In this document: one piece after another, positions 8,834 through 17,155 of the stretch
Layout of the letters: the number at the start of each line of letters is the position of its first letter
Numbering within the stretch: position 1 is the stretch's first letter
NCBI GenBank assembly: GCA_937863685.1
Contig: CALMGM010000001.1
Span: 1 to 64,000, forward strand
Direction: 5' to 3'
DNA length: 64,000 nt
Source of the DNA: an uncultured bacterium
GTDB lineage: Bacteria; Edwardsbacteria; AC1; EtOH8
Made by a program: the position numbers and the translations under genes
The notes under the pieces: model-generated
What the model was told of the DNA's origin: nothing
Seen by the model: only the letters and a program-made list of their open reading frames with translations
The model's database searches: none

Positions 8834-9490
8834 ATGGATATTCTATCACCGCCCAAAACGGCCAGAGGCCGTTTTAAGAACAACTTCCTTGCCGGTCTGG
8901 TGGCCATATTGCCGGTGGGGCTGACCGCCTATCTTTGCTGGCTGCTGTTCAAATGGAGCGGCCAGCTGTTCGGCGAACTGCTGATCTACATCCCTTATCT
9001 CCAGACCCTTCCCCAGATCGCCCGCTGGGGCATTGGATTCATATTATTGATCGGGCTGATCTACCTGGTCGGCCTGCTGGCCTCTCACCTGCTGGGAAGG
9101 CGTCTTTTGAAGTTCTGGGAGAATGTTTTGACCAGGATCCCCTTGATCAGGATAATCTACGGCACCACCCGGCAGTTCACCGATAATTTCTTCACCAACA
9201 AATATGCTTTCCGCGAAGTGGTGGCGGTGGAATACCCCCGCCCCGGCACTTATTCTTTGGGTTTTCTTACTTCTGAGGTGCTGTGGGATATGGGAGAAGA
9301 TAGAAAGGGTTATTCGGTCTACCTCCCCAACACCCCCAATCCCACCGGAGGCCGGGTGATGATCGTCCCTCTGGAGCGGCTGTTCCGGGTAAACATTACC
9401 GTGGAGGAGGCCATAAAACTTATAGTTTCCGGGGGGATGGTTTCGCCTCAGGCACTTAATATAATGACGGCCCTTGACCAAGATGAATGA
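8834..9490 (+). CDS. DUF502 family inner-membrane protein
   Basis: A 218-residue protein of the DUF502 family. Two hydrophobic helices are visible (about 19-40 and 63-88), followed by a conserved soluble part with the family segment I-P-L-I-R-x-I-Y-G-T-x-R-Q and P-N-T-P-N-P-T-G-G. Function in bacteria is not established. No ribosome binding site precedes the ATG (see the promoter at 8799). It overlaps the next gene by eight bases, suggesting an operon. Confidence 0.85.
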   Translation: MDILSPPKTARGRFKNNFLAGLVAILPVGLTAYLCWLLFKWSGQLFGELLIYIPYLQTLPQIARWGIGFILLIGLIYLVGLLASHLLGRRLLKFWENVLTRIPLIRIIYGTTRQFTDNFFTNKYAFREVVAVEYPRPGTYSLGFLTSEVLWDMGEDRKGYSVYLPNTPNPTGGRVMIVPLERLFRVNITVEEAIKLIVSGGMVSPQALNIMTALDQDE

Positions 9491-10289
9491 TATCGTGAAG
9501 TTCCTGAATAGCTGTCTCCAGCGCCAGCCGGAGCTGTCCCACCACCAGCTGCAGGCCCTGCTGACCCGGGCCATGCAGCATCAGGTACTCTCCAAGGAAG
9601 AGGGCTCTATGATGCGGCGCATTCTGAACCTGGCGGACACACCGATATCCTCCATCATGATACCAAAATCCCAGCTGGTCTGCCTGGAAGCGTCGGCCAC
9701 CATGGGACAGATCGTGGACGCCTTCCTGAAATGGGGATTCTCCCGCCTGCCGGTCTACGAATCCGAGCCCGACAATATCATCGGGATAATCCACGTAAAA
9801 GAACTGCTGCGGTTCTGGCATCACCCGTCAAAGAATATCAGGGCCGTGGAATTCATTCGTCTGCCAAATTTCTTCCCCCAGACGATGAAAGTAGCCCAGG
9901 CCCTGTCGGAATTCCAAAAACGCAATATCTCCATTGCCATCGCCCTGAATGAATACGGGATACCTTCGGGGATGATCACCACCGAGGACCTGGTGGAGCA
10001 GATCGTGGGAGAGCTCTATGACGAATATAACGTGGAACTCAGGCATTACCGGGTGATGGAGAACGGCCACTACCTGGTGGATGCCGGCATCCCCCTGGAT
10101 AAATTCCAGGAAGTATTCAAATTAAACCTGGAAAGCCAGGCCCACACCTTGTCCGGCTATATCCTGGAAAAACTGCAAAGAATCCCTCTGCCCGGAGAAA
10201 AGTTCCGCATCCAGCAGATGGAATGCTCGGTGGAGGAGGGGACCCCCTCCAGGATCAGGAAACTGATGATAGTCAACCAGCGGATCTGA
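9483..10289 (+). CDS. CBS-pair and CorC/HlyC domain protein
   Basis: A 268-residue protein with two CBS domains (about residues 50-175) and a CorC_HlyC transporter-associated domain (about 190-265). The first CBS begins after I-S-S-I-M-I-P, and G-F-S-R-L-P-V-Y is typical. It lacks the DUF21 membrane domain of the larger CNNM/CorB-type proteins and resembles E. coli CorC/YbeX, linked to magnesium or cobalt resistance and ribosome-related phenotypes. The ATG at 9483 is preferred; a TTG at 9474 is possible. Overlap with the DUF502 gene implies coupling. Confidence 0.87.
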   Translation: MNDIVKFLNSCLQRQPELSHHQLQALLTRAMQHQVLSKEEGSMMRRILNLADTPISSIMIPKSQLVCLEASATMGQIVDAFLKWGFSRLPVYESEPDNIIGIIHVKELLRFWHHPSKNIRAVEFIRLPNFFPQTMKVAQALSEFQKRNISIAIALNEYGIPSGMITTEDLVEQIVGELYDEYNVELRHYRVMENGHYLVDAGIPLDKFQEVFKLNLESQAHTLSGYILEKLQRIPLPGEKFRIQQMECSVEEGTPSRIRKLMIVNQRI

Positions 10290-10301
10290 GCGGGCTTCCA
10301 G

Positions 10302-11018
10302 CTATGGATTATCCTCCGGCCCGGATTCCGGGGCCGGGGCATTGTGTCCGGCATCTTTCGGCAGCCCCTCCTGCCCGGCCTCCTGATTTTCGAAAAACAC
10401 CTCCTCCTGCACCCCGTGGTTTGGTATCTGCTCCTTCCTCAGCTCGGCGTCTATCTCCCGGTCGATCTTCTCCCGTTCCTCCTCCTTCTCCTTCAGGTAT
10501 TCCTCCAGTTCCTCGATCTTGGGAAGGTCCGAAAGGGTGGCCAGCCCGAAGTACCGCAGGAACTCCGGTGTGGTGCCGTACAGAATGGGCCTGCCGGGCC
10601 TCTCATCGCGGCCCACCACGGCCACCAGATTGCGCTCGGTCAGGGTGGACATCACCCCGTCGACATTGACCCCCCGGATAGCCTCTATGTCCCCCCTGAT
10701 TATGGGCTGCTTGTAGGCGATGATTGCCAGTGTCTCCAGGGCGGCAGCGGTCAGCTTGGCGGTCCGTTTTCCCCGGAATAGTTCCTGTACCCATTTGGCA
10801 TATTCCGGCCGGGTGTATATCTGGTAGCCTCCGGCCAGCTCCAGCAGGGAAAAGCTGTGCTCATCCCTTTCGTATTCGGTCTTGAGCTCGGCCAGCAGCT
10901 GGCGCAGTATCTTCTGATCTATCTCTCCCAGCAGGGATTTTAATTTGGGCAATGATATCGGTGTGTCGGTGGCGAACAGCAGGGCTTCGATCACTCTTTT
11001 AGCTTCGTTTCTATCCAT
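10302..11018 (-). CDS. scpB: Segregation and condensation protein B
   Basis: A 238-residue ScpB homologue. ScpB pairs bind ScpA and bridge the Smc heads in the condensin-like complex that organises the chromosome. Family features: the N-terminal I-E-A-L-L-F-A-T-D-x-P-I, then E-T-L-A-I-I-A-Y-K-Q-P-I and I-R-G-V, forming two winged-helix domains over residues 1-165. A charged Glu/Lys-rich tail of ~70 residues follows and is probably disordered. Usually next to scpA, but here it stands alone, convergent with the CBS gene (12-bp gap) and divergent from rpsT. Confidence 0.93.
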   Translation of the reverse strand: MDRNEAKRVIEALLFATDTPISLPKLKSLLGEIDQKILRQLLAELKTEYERDEHSFSLLELAGGYQIYTRPEYAKWVQELFRGKRTAKLTAAALETLAIIAYKQPIIRGDIEAIRGVNVDGVMSTLTERNLVAVVGRDERPGRPILYGTTPEFLRYFGLATLSDLPKIEELEEYLKEKEEEREKIDREIDAELRKEQIPNHGVQEEVFFENQEAGQEGLPKDAGHNAPAPESGPEDNP

Positions 11019-11147
11019 TAAGCATGTCCTTTAATTTTCGCTTCGGATTGTATTTTGAATATTATGCTTGACTTTCATATGAATGATATGATATTTTTAT
11101 ATCTTTGTAAAGCATAAAATTATCAACAACATATAAAATTTGGAGGA

Positions 11148-11420
11148 ATGAACGTGGCAGAGATCAAAAAGGTTGCCAAGAAGAAAAAAAGCTCGGTGGT
11201 TAAAAGAGCCCGGCAGGCTCTGGTCCGCAGAAAGACCAATTCGGCCGTCAAGTCCAAAATGCGCAAGGTGGTCAAAAAGGTAAAGACCGACAGCCCAAAA
11301 CCCGAATTGCTCTCCCTGGCATACTCGGAGATCGACAAAGCCGCCCGCAAAGGCACCATCCACAAAAGGACCGCTGCCCGCCAGAAATCCCGGCTGGCCA
11401 GGGCCGCCGCCAAGAAATAA
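11148..11420 (+). CDS. rpsT: 30S ribosomal protein S20
   Basis: A 90-residue, very Lys/Arg-rich, all-helical protein matching S20, which binds 16S rRNA in the small subunit. Typical features are the basic N-terminus, A-x-x-x-I-D-K-A-A-x-K-G-x-I-H-K-x-x-A-x-R-x-K-S-R-L near the end and the Ala/Lys C-terminus. The ATG has a strong TTGGAGGA site immediately upstream. The AT-rich 129-bp leader holds a TTGACT at 11068 with AT-rich -10 candidates near 11090. It is monocistronic, closed by a strong terminator. Confidence 0.95.
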   Translation: MNVAEIKKVAKKKKSSVVKRARQALVRRKTNSAVKSKMRKVVKKVKTDSPKPELLSLAYSEIDKAARKGTIHKRTAARQKSRLARAAAKK

Positions 11421-11449
11421 TCCCGGGCCGCCTAGCCCGGTTAAATAAA

Positions 11450-11484
11450 AGAATCGTCCCGAACAGTTCGGGACGATTCTTTTT
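11450..11484. terminator. Bidirectional terminator between rpsT and pilQ
   Basis: A 14-bp perfect stem (11450-11463 with 11467-11480) with a T run on the plus strand and the mirror run on the minus strand. It serves both convergent genes. Confidence 0.85.
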
Positions 11485-11496
11485 GTCTTACCAGGT

Positions 11497-13479
11497 CTAT
11501 TTGGATTTGATGATGTGCGGGGTAAGGAATATCAGGATCTCCCGCTTGGCGGTCGAGGTTGTGGTCGACCGGAACAAAGCGCCAATGATGGGAATGTCCA
11601 TCAGAATGGGGATCCCACTTTGGGACTTGCCGGCCTTGGTCTGCAAAAGGCCGCCTATCACCGCCGTTTCCCCGTCGTTCAGCACGATCTGGGTGGTGGC
11701 CTCGTTGGTCAGGATCACCACGCCGCCCAGGATGGTGGCCGTGGGGTCCAGATCGCTGATCTCGGTCTTGACATCCAGGGTGATGTTCTCCGAGGAATTG
11801 ATGTGCGGGGTGGTGGTCAGCACCATGCCGATGGTGTACATAGAAGTCACGGTATTTCCGCTCTCATCGCGCAGGGAGATAGGTATCTTCTTGCCGCCCA
11901 CGATCTTGGCTTCCTTGTTGTTGACCGAGGTGATCCGGGGATTGGAGATGGTATTGGCCTTGCGTTTTGATTCCAAGACCGACAATGTAGCATTAAGCTG
12001 GGCAAATGATCTGATAGTGCCGACGCTGATAGTAGGCCGGCTACCGGTAGGCAGCAATTGGGGAATTGATACGCCTTTTCCCCCAGCTGCAGCAACATCG
12101 GGACCCGGGCTTTGAACGTTATTGTCATAACTGGCCATATTGGTGATATCCCAGTTTATGCCCAGATCCTTGGTCACATCCATGTCCACGTCCACTATCC
12201 GGGCCATGATCTCCACCTGCATGGTGGCTGTATCCAGCAGTTTGATCAGTTCGGCGATCTCGTTCTGCTTATAGGACACTTCGTTGATCACCAGTGCGTT
12301 GGTGCGCTTGTCAACCTGGATGGAACCACGGGAACTGAGGATCTTGGCCAATGAGCCGGTGATCTCGCTGGCCACCGCGAATTCAATGGGATAGACCACC
12401 GTTACCAGTTCCTGGCCCTGCTCCCTCATCCGGATATTTTCGGTCGCCTGTTTGGGGCTCATTACCCTGATGATGCCGCCAGATTCCTCGACCACCAGCC
12501 CGGAGGCTTTGACGATCTCCTCGAAAGCCCTGCCCCAGGAAACATTGTGAAGCCTCATGCTCACTGAGCCCTTGACATCGCTGCCCACGATCATGTTCCG
12601 GCCGCTGTATTCGGCCATGGCCCTTAAAACAGTTATCACGTCGGCATTTTCCAGGTCCATGGAGACCGATCGGCCGCCGGAAAGTCCGCTGGAAGAAACC
12701 GAACGATATCTCGGTTTCTGCGGTTCTACATAAGTAGCCTTGGGCTGAATTGGGGTTGTCGGCAGGGCCATTTTTTCCGGGGGAGCCGGTGGCGCCTCCG
12801 GATATGACGGGGCAGCCGGCCTCTCCTCAATGACCGGAGGAGGGGTGCTGGGAGCAGTCGTTATCGGAGCGGCCGGGGGAGCAACCGGCTGTTCTTCCAT
12901 TACCGGAGCCGGGGCCGGCGGAGTCGGGGTCGAGGTCACCGGCACCACCGGAGTGGCCGGCTGTTCCTCCATCACCGGAGGCGGCGGTGTAGGCAAGCTG
13001 GGCGGCACCACTGGCTGAGTATTGGTGGTGGCGGACGCCATTTCGACAGGGGCTGTAGTGGCCTTCCACTCGGCAAAAGGAGAGGTATCCTTGGTGGTCA
13101 GGGCGATGATGATGTCGTTCTCCTCCGTCATCAGCAGATAATTTGGTTTCACCCCCATCTCGATCACCACCCTGGCGATCCCGCCCTCGCGGTCGAACTG
13201 GCTGGTGCTGATGGTGGTTATCCCGCCCTTGTTGACCGTCATGGTCTTGTTGCCGAAAGCAATGCTGCCTCCCTGGATATCGATCACCAGCCGGTCGGGC
13301 TTGGACAGGGTGAAATCCTTGTAGTCCAGGATATCATCCCCGGTGATCACTACCTGGGTGACCCCTTCGGCCTTCTTGACGGCGATATCCAGCACTTTGG
13401 CTGCATCGGCCAGCGAAAATACGGACAGCAGGACCGTTAAGGCCAGCAGCGGTATTTTGTTGCTTCTATGATAGCTCAT
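11497..13479 (-). CDS. pilQ: Type IV pilus outer-membrane secretin PilQ
   Basis: A 660-residue secretin precursor with an N-terminal signal peptide (cleavage near S-L-A-D-A). An AMIN domain (about 28-130) that may bind peptidoglycan is followed by a long Pro/Thr/Ala-rich linker (about 140-250) with repeated P-V-M-E-E-Q-P-like units, a secretin N-domain (S-M-D-L-E-N-A-D-V-I-T-V-L-R-A) and the beta-barrel domain ending in L-L-Q-T-K-A-G-K-S-Q-S-G-I-P-I-L. It forms the outer-membrane pore of the pilus. Its ATG overlaps the pilP stop codon by four bases, and it is last in the pilMNOPQ operon. Confidence 0.93.
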   Translation of the reverse strand: MSYHRSNKIPLLALTVLLSVFSLADAAKVLDIAVKKAEGVTQVVITGDDILDYKDFTLSKPDRLVIDIQGGSIAFGNKTMTVNKGGITTISTSQFDREGGIARVVIEMGVKPNYLLMTEENDIIIALTTKDTSPFAEWKATTAPVEMASATTNTQPVVPPSLPTPPPPVMEEQPATPVVPVTSTPTPPAPAPVMEEQPVAPPAAPITTAPSTPPPVIEERPAAPSYPEAPPAPPEKMALPTTPIQPKATYVEPQKPRYRSVSSSGLSGGRSVSMDLENADVITVLRAMAEYSGRNMIVGSDVKGSVSMRLHNVSWGRAFEEIVKASGLVVEESGGIIRVMSPKQATENIRMREQGQELVTVVYPIEFAVASEITGSLAKILSSRGSIQVDKRTNALVINEVSYKQNEIAELIKLLDTATMQVEIMARIVDVDMDVTKDLGINWDITNMASYDNNVQSPGPDVAAAGGKGVSIPQLLPTGSRPTISVGTIRSFAQLNATLSVLESKRKANTISNPRITSVNNKEAKIVGGKKIPISLRDESGNTVTSMYTIGMVLTTTPHINSSENITLDVKTEISDLDPTATILGGVVILTNEATTQIVLNDGETAVIGGLLQTKAGKSQSGIPILMDIPIIGALFRSTTTSTAKREILIFLTPHIIKSK

Positions 13480-13955
13480 CTTATGCTCCCTTTACTTTTA
13501 CTTTCAGTTAACGGGACAACAAATTTAACGGTACTTCCGGGATCGCCCTGTTCGAAGACCACCGAGCTGTCGGTGATGGCAAAGACCTTGCCCCCGATCA
13601 CCTGGTCTCCCGATTTTATAATATACCCTACTCCTTGTGTGTCGTTAACCAGAGCCAGCCTTCCCGAAGGCCCCCAGATGATGCCGGTCAGTGTAAGGTT
13701 GCTTACATCCAGGGAGCTGACGTCGGTCACTCCCGATCCCTCCCCCTTTTTTTGCACCAGGGACTTGAAAGGATCCCTGCGGCCCGCAGGTTCGTAAACA
13801 TAGGTTTCGGTCCTGAAAAGGGTGTCCTCACCGGCCGCCTTCATCTCTATCGCCCCGACAGCCGCTGGCGGGTCTGCGGCATAGCCTACAGACGCCAGGG
13901 CCAGAACGATGATCAAAAGGCTACCTGGTCCTGCGAGAAGTTGTAGCTTTTGCAC
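13476..13955 (-). CDS. pilP: Type IV pilus assembly protein PilP
   Basis: A 159-residue PilP-like periplasmic protein linking the PilNO inner-membrane platform to the PilQ secretin. A hydrophobic export signal covers about residues 8-26; the family hallmark Y-x-P-x-G-R-R-D-P-F-x-S-L appears at about residue 53, followed by the beta-domain segment L-T-G-I-I-W-G-P-S-G-R-L-A-L-V. The chosen start is GTG at 13955, nine bases after a GGGAGGAG site. It lies inside the end of pilO (35-bp overlap); the longer ATG options at 13991 and 14030 lack such a site. Confidence 0.85.
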   Translation of the reverse strand: MQKLQLLAGPGSLLIIVLALASVGYAADPPAAVGAIEMKAAGEDTLFRTETYVYEPAGRRDPFKSLVQKKGEGSGVTDVSSLDVSNLTLTGIIWGPSGRLALVNDTQGVGYIIKSGDQVIGGKVFAITDSSVVFEQGDPGSTVKFVVPLTESKSKGSIR

Positions 13956-14520
13956 TGGCTTGTTCTCCTCCCGATTTAAATACGTAGGCATTGGCCGTGA
14001 AATCGGCCTTGATGCTGCGTATCGGATCATTATTGGAATTGATTTTTATATTTGACGATATTACGATTCTTGACAAATTGCCCAGCTTGGCCATAAAAGT
14101 GGTGATCTGGTCAAAATTGCCGATGACCGACATGGTGATCGGGATAACCGAGGACAGTTGGGTGGCCGAAGCCAGGTTGCCTGGCTTGAACACCAGGAAC
14201 CTTACTCCGGACTCGATCCCGGCATTGGTTATCTTCTTGAGCAGGCTGGGAATCTCCTTGTCGGTGGGAAGCAGCTCCTGGGCTTTGCCCCACTTCTTCT
14301 CCAAGGCCTTATACTGTTCCTCCAACTCAGGAAGCTTGGCCACTGCAGCCCGGACCTGTTCCAGCTCCTGGCGCTGTTTTACCTCCTGGGCAGACAGATC
14401 CTGGATGCGTTTTTGGGAGGGCTGGTAGCTGAATTTGAAGAACAATCCGGCTATGATCAGGCCGAACAGTATCAGGCCGATGGTTATTTGTATCTTGGGA
14501 TCTTTGATGTCTATGCTCAT
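13921..14520 (-). CDS. pilO: Type IV pilus assembly protein PilO
   Basis: A 199-residue bitopic inner-membrane protein: a short cytoplasmic N-terminus, one membrane helix (about 12-28), a coiled coil (about 32-75) and a ferredoxin-like periplasmic domain. PilO pairs with PilN to form the alignment platform of the pilus machine. Its ATG overlaps the pilN stop codon by four bases, and pilP begins within its final codons. Confidence 0.9.
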   Translation of the reverse strand: MSIDIKDPKIQITIGLILFGLIIAGLFFKFSYQPSQKRIQDLSAQEVKQRQELEQVRAAVAKLPELEEQYKALEKKWGKAQELLPTDKEIPSLLKKITNAGIESGVRFLVFKPGNLASATQLSSVIPITMSVIGNFDQITTFMAKLGNLSRIVISSNIKINSNNDPIRSIKADFTANAYVFKSGGEQASAKATTSRRTR

Positions 14521-15161
14521 TTTGACCCCTTTCCGGCTGTTGGGCCACTCTCTTCCGTTGTACTGGCAGGCTTGTTTGAAGTCTCGCTATATTTTGAAGT
14601 GATGGAGAATTTCACTAATTCCCTTCCCTCGGATTCGGCTTTGGCGGTCTGGGCCAGTTCGACATTGGTAAAATAGCCCGATTCCTTGAGCCGGTCCATG
14701 AAATCAGCCACGATCAGGTTTGAGAAGGTCATCCCCTCCAAAGAGATCAGCTCCTTTTCATCCTTCATTGAGATGAGCCAGAGGTAGTCCGGCATGGCAT
14801 GGCTCAATTGATCCAGTAAAGTAACGGTATAAAACCGATTTTTATCGATCGATGATATCTCGTTAAGCTTGGTGCTTACAGCGGCCTGTTTTTGGAGATA
14901 ATCGTCCACCAGCCGCTTTGGCCCGGACAGCTTGGTCAGTTCCTCATTGTAGCCCTTGATCTTTGATTCCAGGCTGGATATCTGGGCCTTCTGCGAGATC
15001 ATGGTCAGTACGATGACCACCAGGATTATCACCACCCCCAGGACGCTGGCCAGAATGCCCACATTGAAAGGCAGCCTGGGCAGGGAGAAGCCGGCACCGG
15101 CTGGTTTGGCCCCGGCTACCTTTTCTACTCTGCGGTCGCGGATTAGATTGATCTGTATCAT
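14517..15161 (-). CDS. pilN: Type IV pilus assembly protein PilN
   Basis: A 214-residue protein beginning M-I-Q-I-N-L-I, matching the conserved I-N-L-L motif of PilN that binds the cleft of PilM. One membrane helix (about 33-53) is followed by a coiled coil and a ferredoxin-like periplasmic domain containing I-S-M-K-D-E-K-E-L. It starts directly after the pilM stop codon, in the classic pilM-N-O-P-Q order. Confidence 0.9.
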   Translation of the reverse strand: MIQINLIRDRRVEKVAGAKPAGAGFSLPRLPFNVGILASVLGVVIILVVIVLTMISQKAQISSLESKIKGYNEELTKLSGPKRLVDDYLQKQAAVSTKLNEISSIDKNRFYTVTLLDQLSHAMPDYLWLISMKDEKELISLEGMTFSNLIVADFMDRLKESGYFTNVELAQTAKAESEGRELVKFSITSKYSETSNKPASTTEESGPTAGKGSK

Positions 15162-16211
15162 TTATTTTACCTCCCTAAGCCCCAGGCCGATGGCCAGGGT
15201 AAGTATCGGAGAGACCTTTTCGCTGGCCACGGCTCCGAACAGACCCGGGTCGTAGCTGATCTTTTGCAAAGGATTTACTATTTCCACCGGGATCCCGAAT
15301 CTCTCCTTGAGATGGTCCTGCAGGGAGGGTATCAGGGCCCCGCCGCCCGACATATATATCCGGCTCATCCTCTCGCCCCCGCCGGACATGGCCAGGAAAG
15401 AAAGGGTCCGCTCTATGGATGAGGCGAAATCATCGGAAAACGACTGGAATACCGAAGCGGCCGATTCCTGGCTGACATCGGACACCGTCTCGCCCTTTAT
15501 CAGCTCGGTGGCCTGTTCATAGGAGATCCCCAAATTCTTCTGCATCAGCTGCAGGCAGGTATTGCTGGCCATCGGCAGGTCCCGGGTGAAATAGGGCACC
15601 CCGTTCTTGATGAAATTGATGTTGGTGTTGTCGGCCCCGATATTCACCAGAGCGATGATCTCGTCGGCCGGCATCTCATAGTTGGCCTCGAAGGCGTTCT
15701 GAACGGCAAAGGCTCCGTAATCCAACAGGATCGGATTCAATCCGGCGCCGGACAGCAGATCCAGATGGACGTTGATCGTCTCGTTCCTGGCCGCCACCAG
15801 CAGCACCTCCATCTGATTGTTGCCCGAATCGGGGTTGATGATCTGAAAGTCCAGCACCACATCGGAGATCTCGAACGGGACGTGCTGCTCGGCCTCCCAT
15901 TTGATCCTCTCCCGGGCCTCCTGCTCCTTCATCTTGTCCATGTTGATCCGCTTGACAATGACGCCCCGCCCGGAGACCGAGGTGATGACATTGTTGCTTT
16001 TTATCTGCCTGGTCTCCAACAGGGTCCTGATGGTGTCGATGACCAGCGTCCGGTCCATGATCTCGCCCTCAACGATGGCCTCCGGCAGCAGCGGCGCGAT
16101 GCCGTAATTGAGCAGCGCCAGCCCTTTGCCGGTCTTCTGGATCTCGACAATCTTTATCTGGCTACTGCCTATGTCCAACCCTATGGTGGCTGATTTTTTT
16201 CCAAAAAGCAT
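15162..16211 (-). CDS. pilM: Type IV pilus assembly protein PilM
   Basis: A 349-residue actin-fold ATPase of the PilM/FtsA family that docks on the cytoplasmic tail of PilN. Motifs: T-I-G-L-D-I-G-S-S-Q-I-K near the start (phosphate 1), A-L-V-N-I-G-A-D-N-T-N in the middle (phosphate 2) and Y-M-S-G-G-G-A-L-I-P (adenosine motif). The ATG at 16211 is preferred over one at 16277, because it matches the family N-terminus and leaves AGAGG nine bases upstream; the longer form would overlap the HTH gene. Confidence 0.9.
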   Translation of the reverse strand: MLFGKKSATIGLDIGSSQIKIVEIQKTGKGLALLNYGIAPLLPEAIVEGEIMDRTLVIDTIRTLLETRQIKSNNVITSVSGRGVIVKRINMDKMKEQEARERIKWEAEQHVPFEISDVVLDFQIINPDSGNNQMEVLLVAARNETINVHLDLLSGAGLNPILLDYGAFAVQNAFEANYEMPADEIIALVNIGADNTNINFIKNGVPYFTRDLPMASNTCLQLMQKNLGISYEQATELIKGETVSDVSQESAASVFQSFSDDFASSIERTLSFLAMSGGGERMSRIYMSGGGALIPSLQDHLKERFGIPVEIVNPLQKISYDPGLFGAVASEKVSPILTLAIGLGLREVK

Positions 16212-16260
16212 TTTGAGTTTACCTCTTTTATCGGTTATTATCAAACCAATTGATTTTTCT

Positions 16261-16452
16261 TCAGCCCGATTCGCCAATAAATTTCTGGATCTCGCTTCCC
16301 TTGACCAGCCAGCGCCGGCCGAATTTTTTACCGGGGAGATTTTTTTCGCTCAAATGCTTACGCACCGTCTGATCGGTCACCGCCAGGATCTTGGCTGTTT
16401 CCGAAACGGTGTACAGCTTCCCGGAATCTATTTCTTTTGGGGATACAGGCAT
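16261..16452 (-). CDS. Excisionase-like small HTH DNA-binding protein heading the pil operon
   Basis: A 63-residue protein built almost entirely of one MerR-like/excisionase-type winged HTH: L-Y-T-V-S-E-T-A-K-I-L-A-V-T then T-V-R-K-H-L, with the basic wing G-R-R-W-L-V-K-G-S-E-I and a closing I-x-x-F-I. Such domains occur in BldC-like regulators and phage excisionases. The ATG at 16452 follows GAGG by five bases; an in-frame TTG at 16467 is less likely. It ends 49 bp before pilM and is the first gene after a strong promoter, so it may regulate the pilus genes or itself. Confidence 0.75.
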   Translation of the reverse strand: MPVSPKEIDSGKLYTVSETAKILAVTDQTVRKHLSEKNLPGKKFGRRWLVKGSEIQKFIGESG

Positions 16453-16518
16453 ATTAACCTCGCTCAAGAATGAAGTATCGGTAAGTATATATGAATATAG
16501 ACTAAACTGCTTGTAGAC

Positions 16519-16547
16519 ATTTTATTCATTTTGTTCATATTTGTCAA
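16519..16547 (-). promoter_or_regulatory. Sigma-70 promoter of the HTH-pilMNOPQ operon
   Basis: On the minus strand: TTGACA (16547-16542), 17-nt spacer, TAAAAT (16524-16519). It lies about 67 bases before the HTH start codon. Confidence 0.7.
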
Positions 16548-16586
16548 GTACTTTTTTTATTTTTTTTTATTTTTTTATTTTTCCTC

Positions 16587-16615
16587 TTGACATAATCACT
16601 AAGTTGCACTATACT
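16587..16615 (+). promoter_or_regulatory. Sigma-70 promoter of the small lipoprotein gene
   Basis: TTGACA (16587-16592), 17-nt spacer, TATACT (16610-16615), leaving a leader of about 57 bases before the ATG. It is back-to-back with the pil operon promoter; the -35 boxes are 39 bp apart, separated by a T-rich tract. Confidence 0.75.
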
Positions 16616-16678
16616 ATCCAATTGATAAGGACACTTAAAGGGATGATTCAATAAACCAAATATTTTATGGAGGTTACC

Positions 16679-17089
16679 ATGAAAAAGTTAATTCCCCTGT
16701 TTTCTTTGGTCTTCATGGCCGGATTGGTAATTGTAGGGTGCAGTACACTGACCCCGGCCCCGGAGATCGTGATAATAGACACATCTCCTCCGGGGGGAAT
16801 TGTTGATTCCGTGATCGTGACCTTTGAAAATAAAAACGATGTTGATGCCATTATCACAAAAGAAGTGATATTGTTCCAGGACACATTGAATGCTTCAGAA
16901 TCTTATAGTTATGATATAAGCCAGTACGCTTCGGCAAACAGCATTGTTAAATTAACAACCGTATTCGGCTCTCTTCCCGTTTTAGGGGGTCCAGCCAGCG
17001 GAAGAACGATGAAACTTACCTTTACCGGCACCGATGCCTATGGATACAATAAAACATTCACTGTTTCCACCCAAAAAATTTGCTACTAA
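16679..17089 (+). CDS. Small lipoprotein of unknown function
   Basis: A 136-residue protein with a signal peptide and lipobox (V-I-V-G-C, Cys21), followed by a Thr/Val/Ser-rich beta-type domain with no recognised family. It is probably a surface or periplasmic lipoprotein with an immunoglobulin-like fold. GGAGG five bases before the ATG, a good promoter and a strong terminator make it a well-defined single-gene transcript, divergent from the pil operon. Confidence 0.75.
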   Translation: MKKLIPLFSLVFMAGLVIVGCSTLTPAPEIVIIDTSPPGGIVDSVIVTFENKNDVDAIITKEVILFQDTLNASESYSYDISQYASANSIVKLTTVFGSLPVLGGPASGRTMKLTFTGTDAYGYNKTFTVSTQKICY

Positions 17090-17100
17090 ACGAATATGAA

Positions 17101-17134
17101 AAGAGAGCTCCGGGAAACCCGGAGCTCTCTTTTC
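17101..17134. terminator. Bidirectional terminator
   Basis: A 14-bp stem (17101-17114 with 17118-17131) around an AAA loop, with T runs on both strands. It ends the lipoprotein gene and the nrdG end of the ribonucleotide reductase region. Confidence 0.85.
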
Positions 17135-17155
17135 TATATTTTTGGTATGTTTTGC

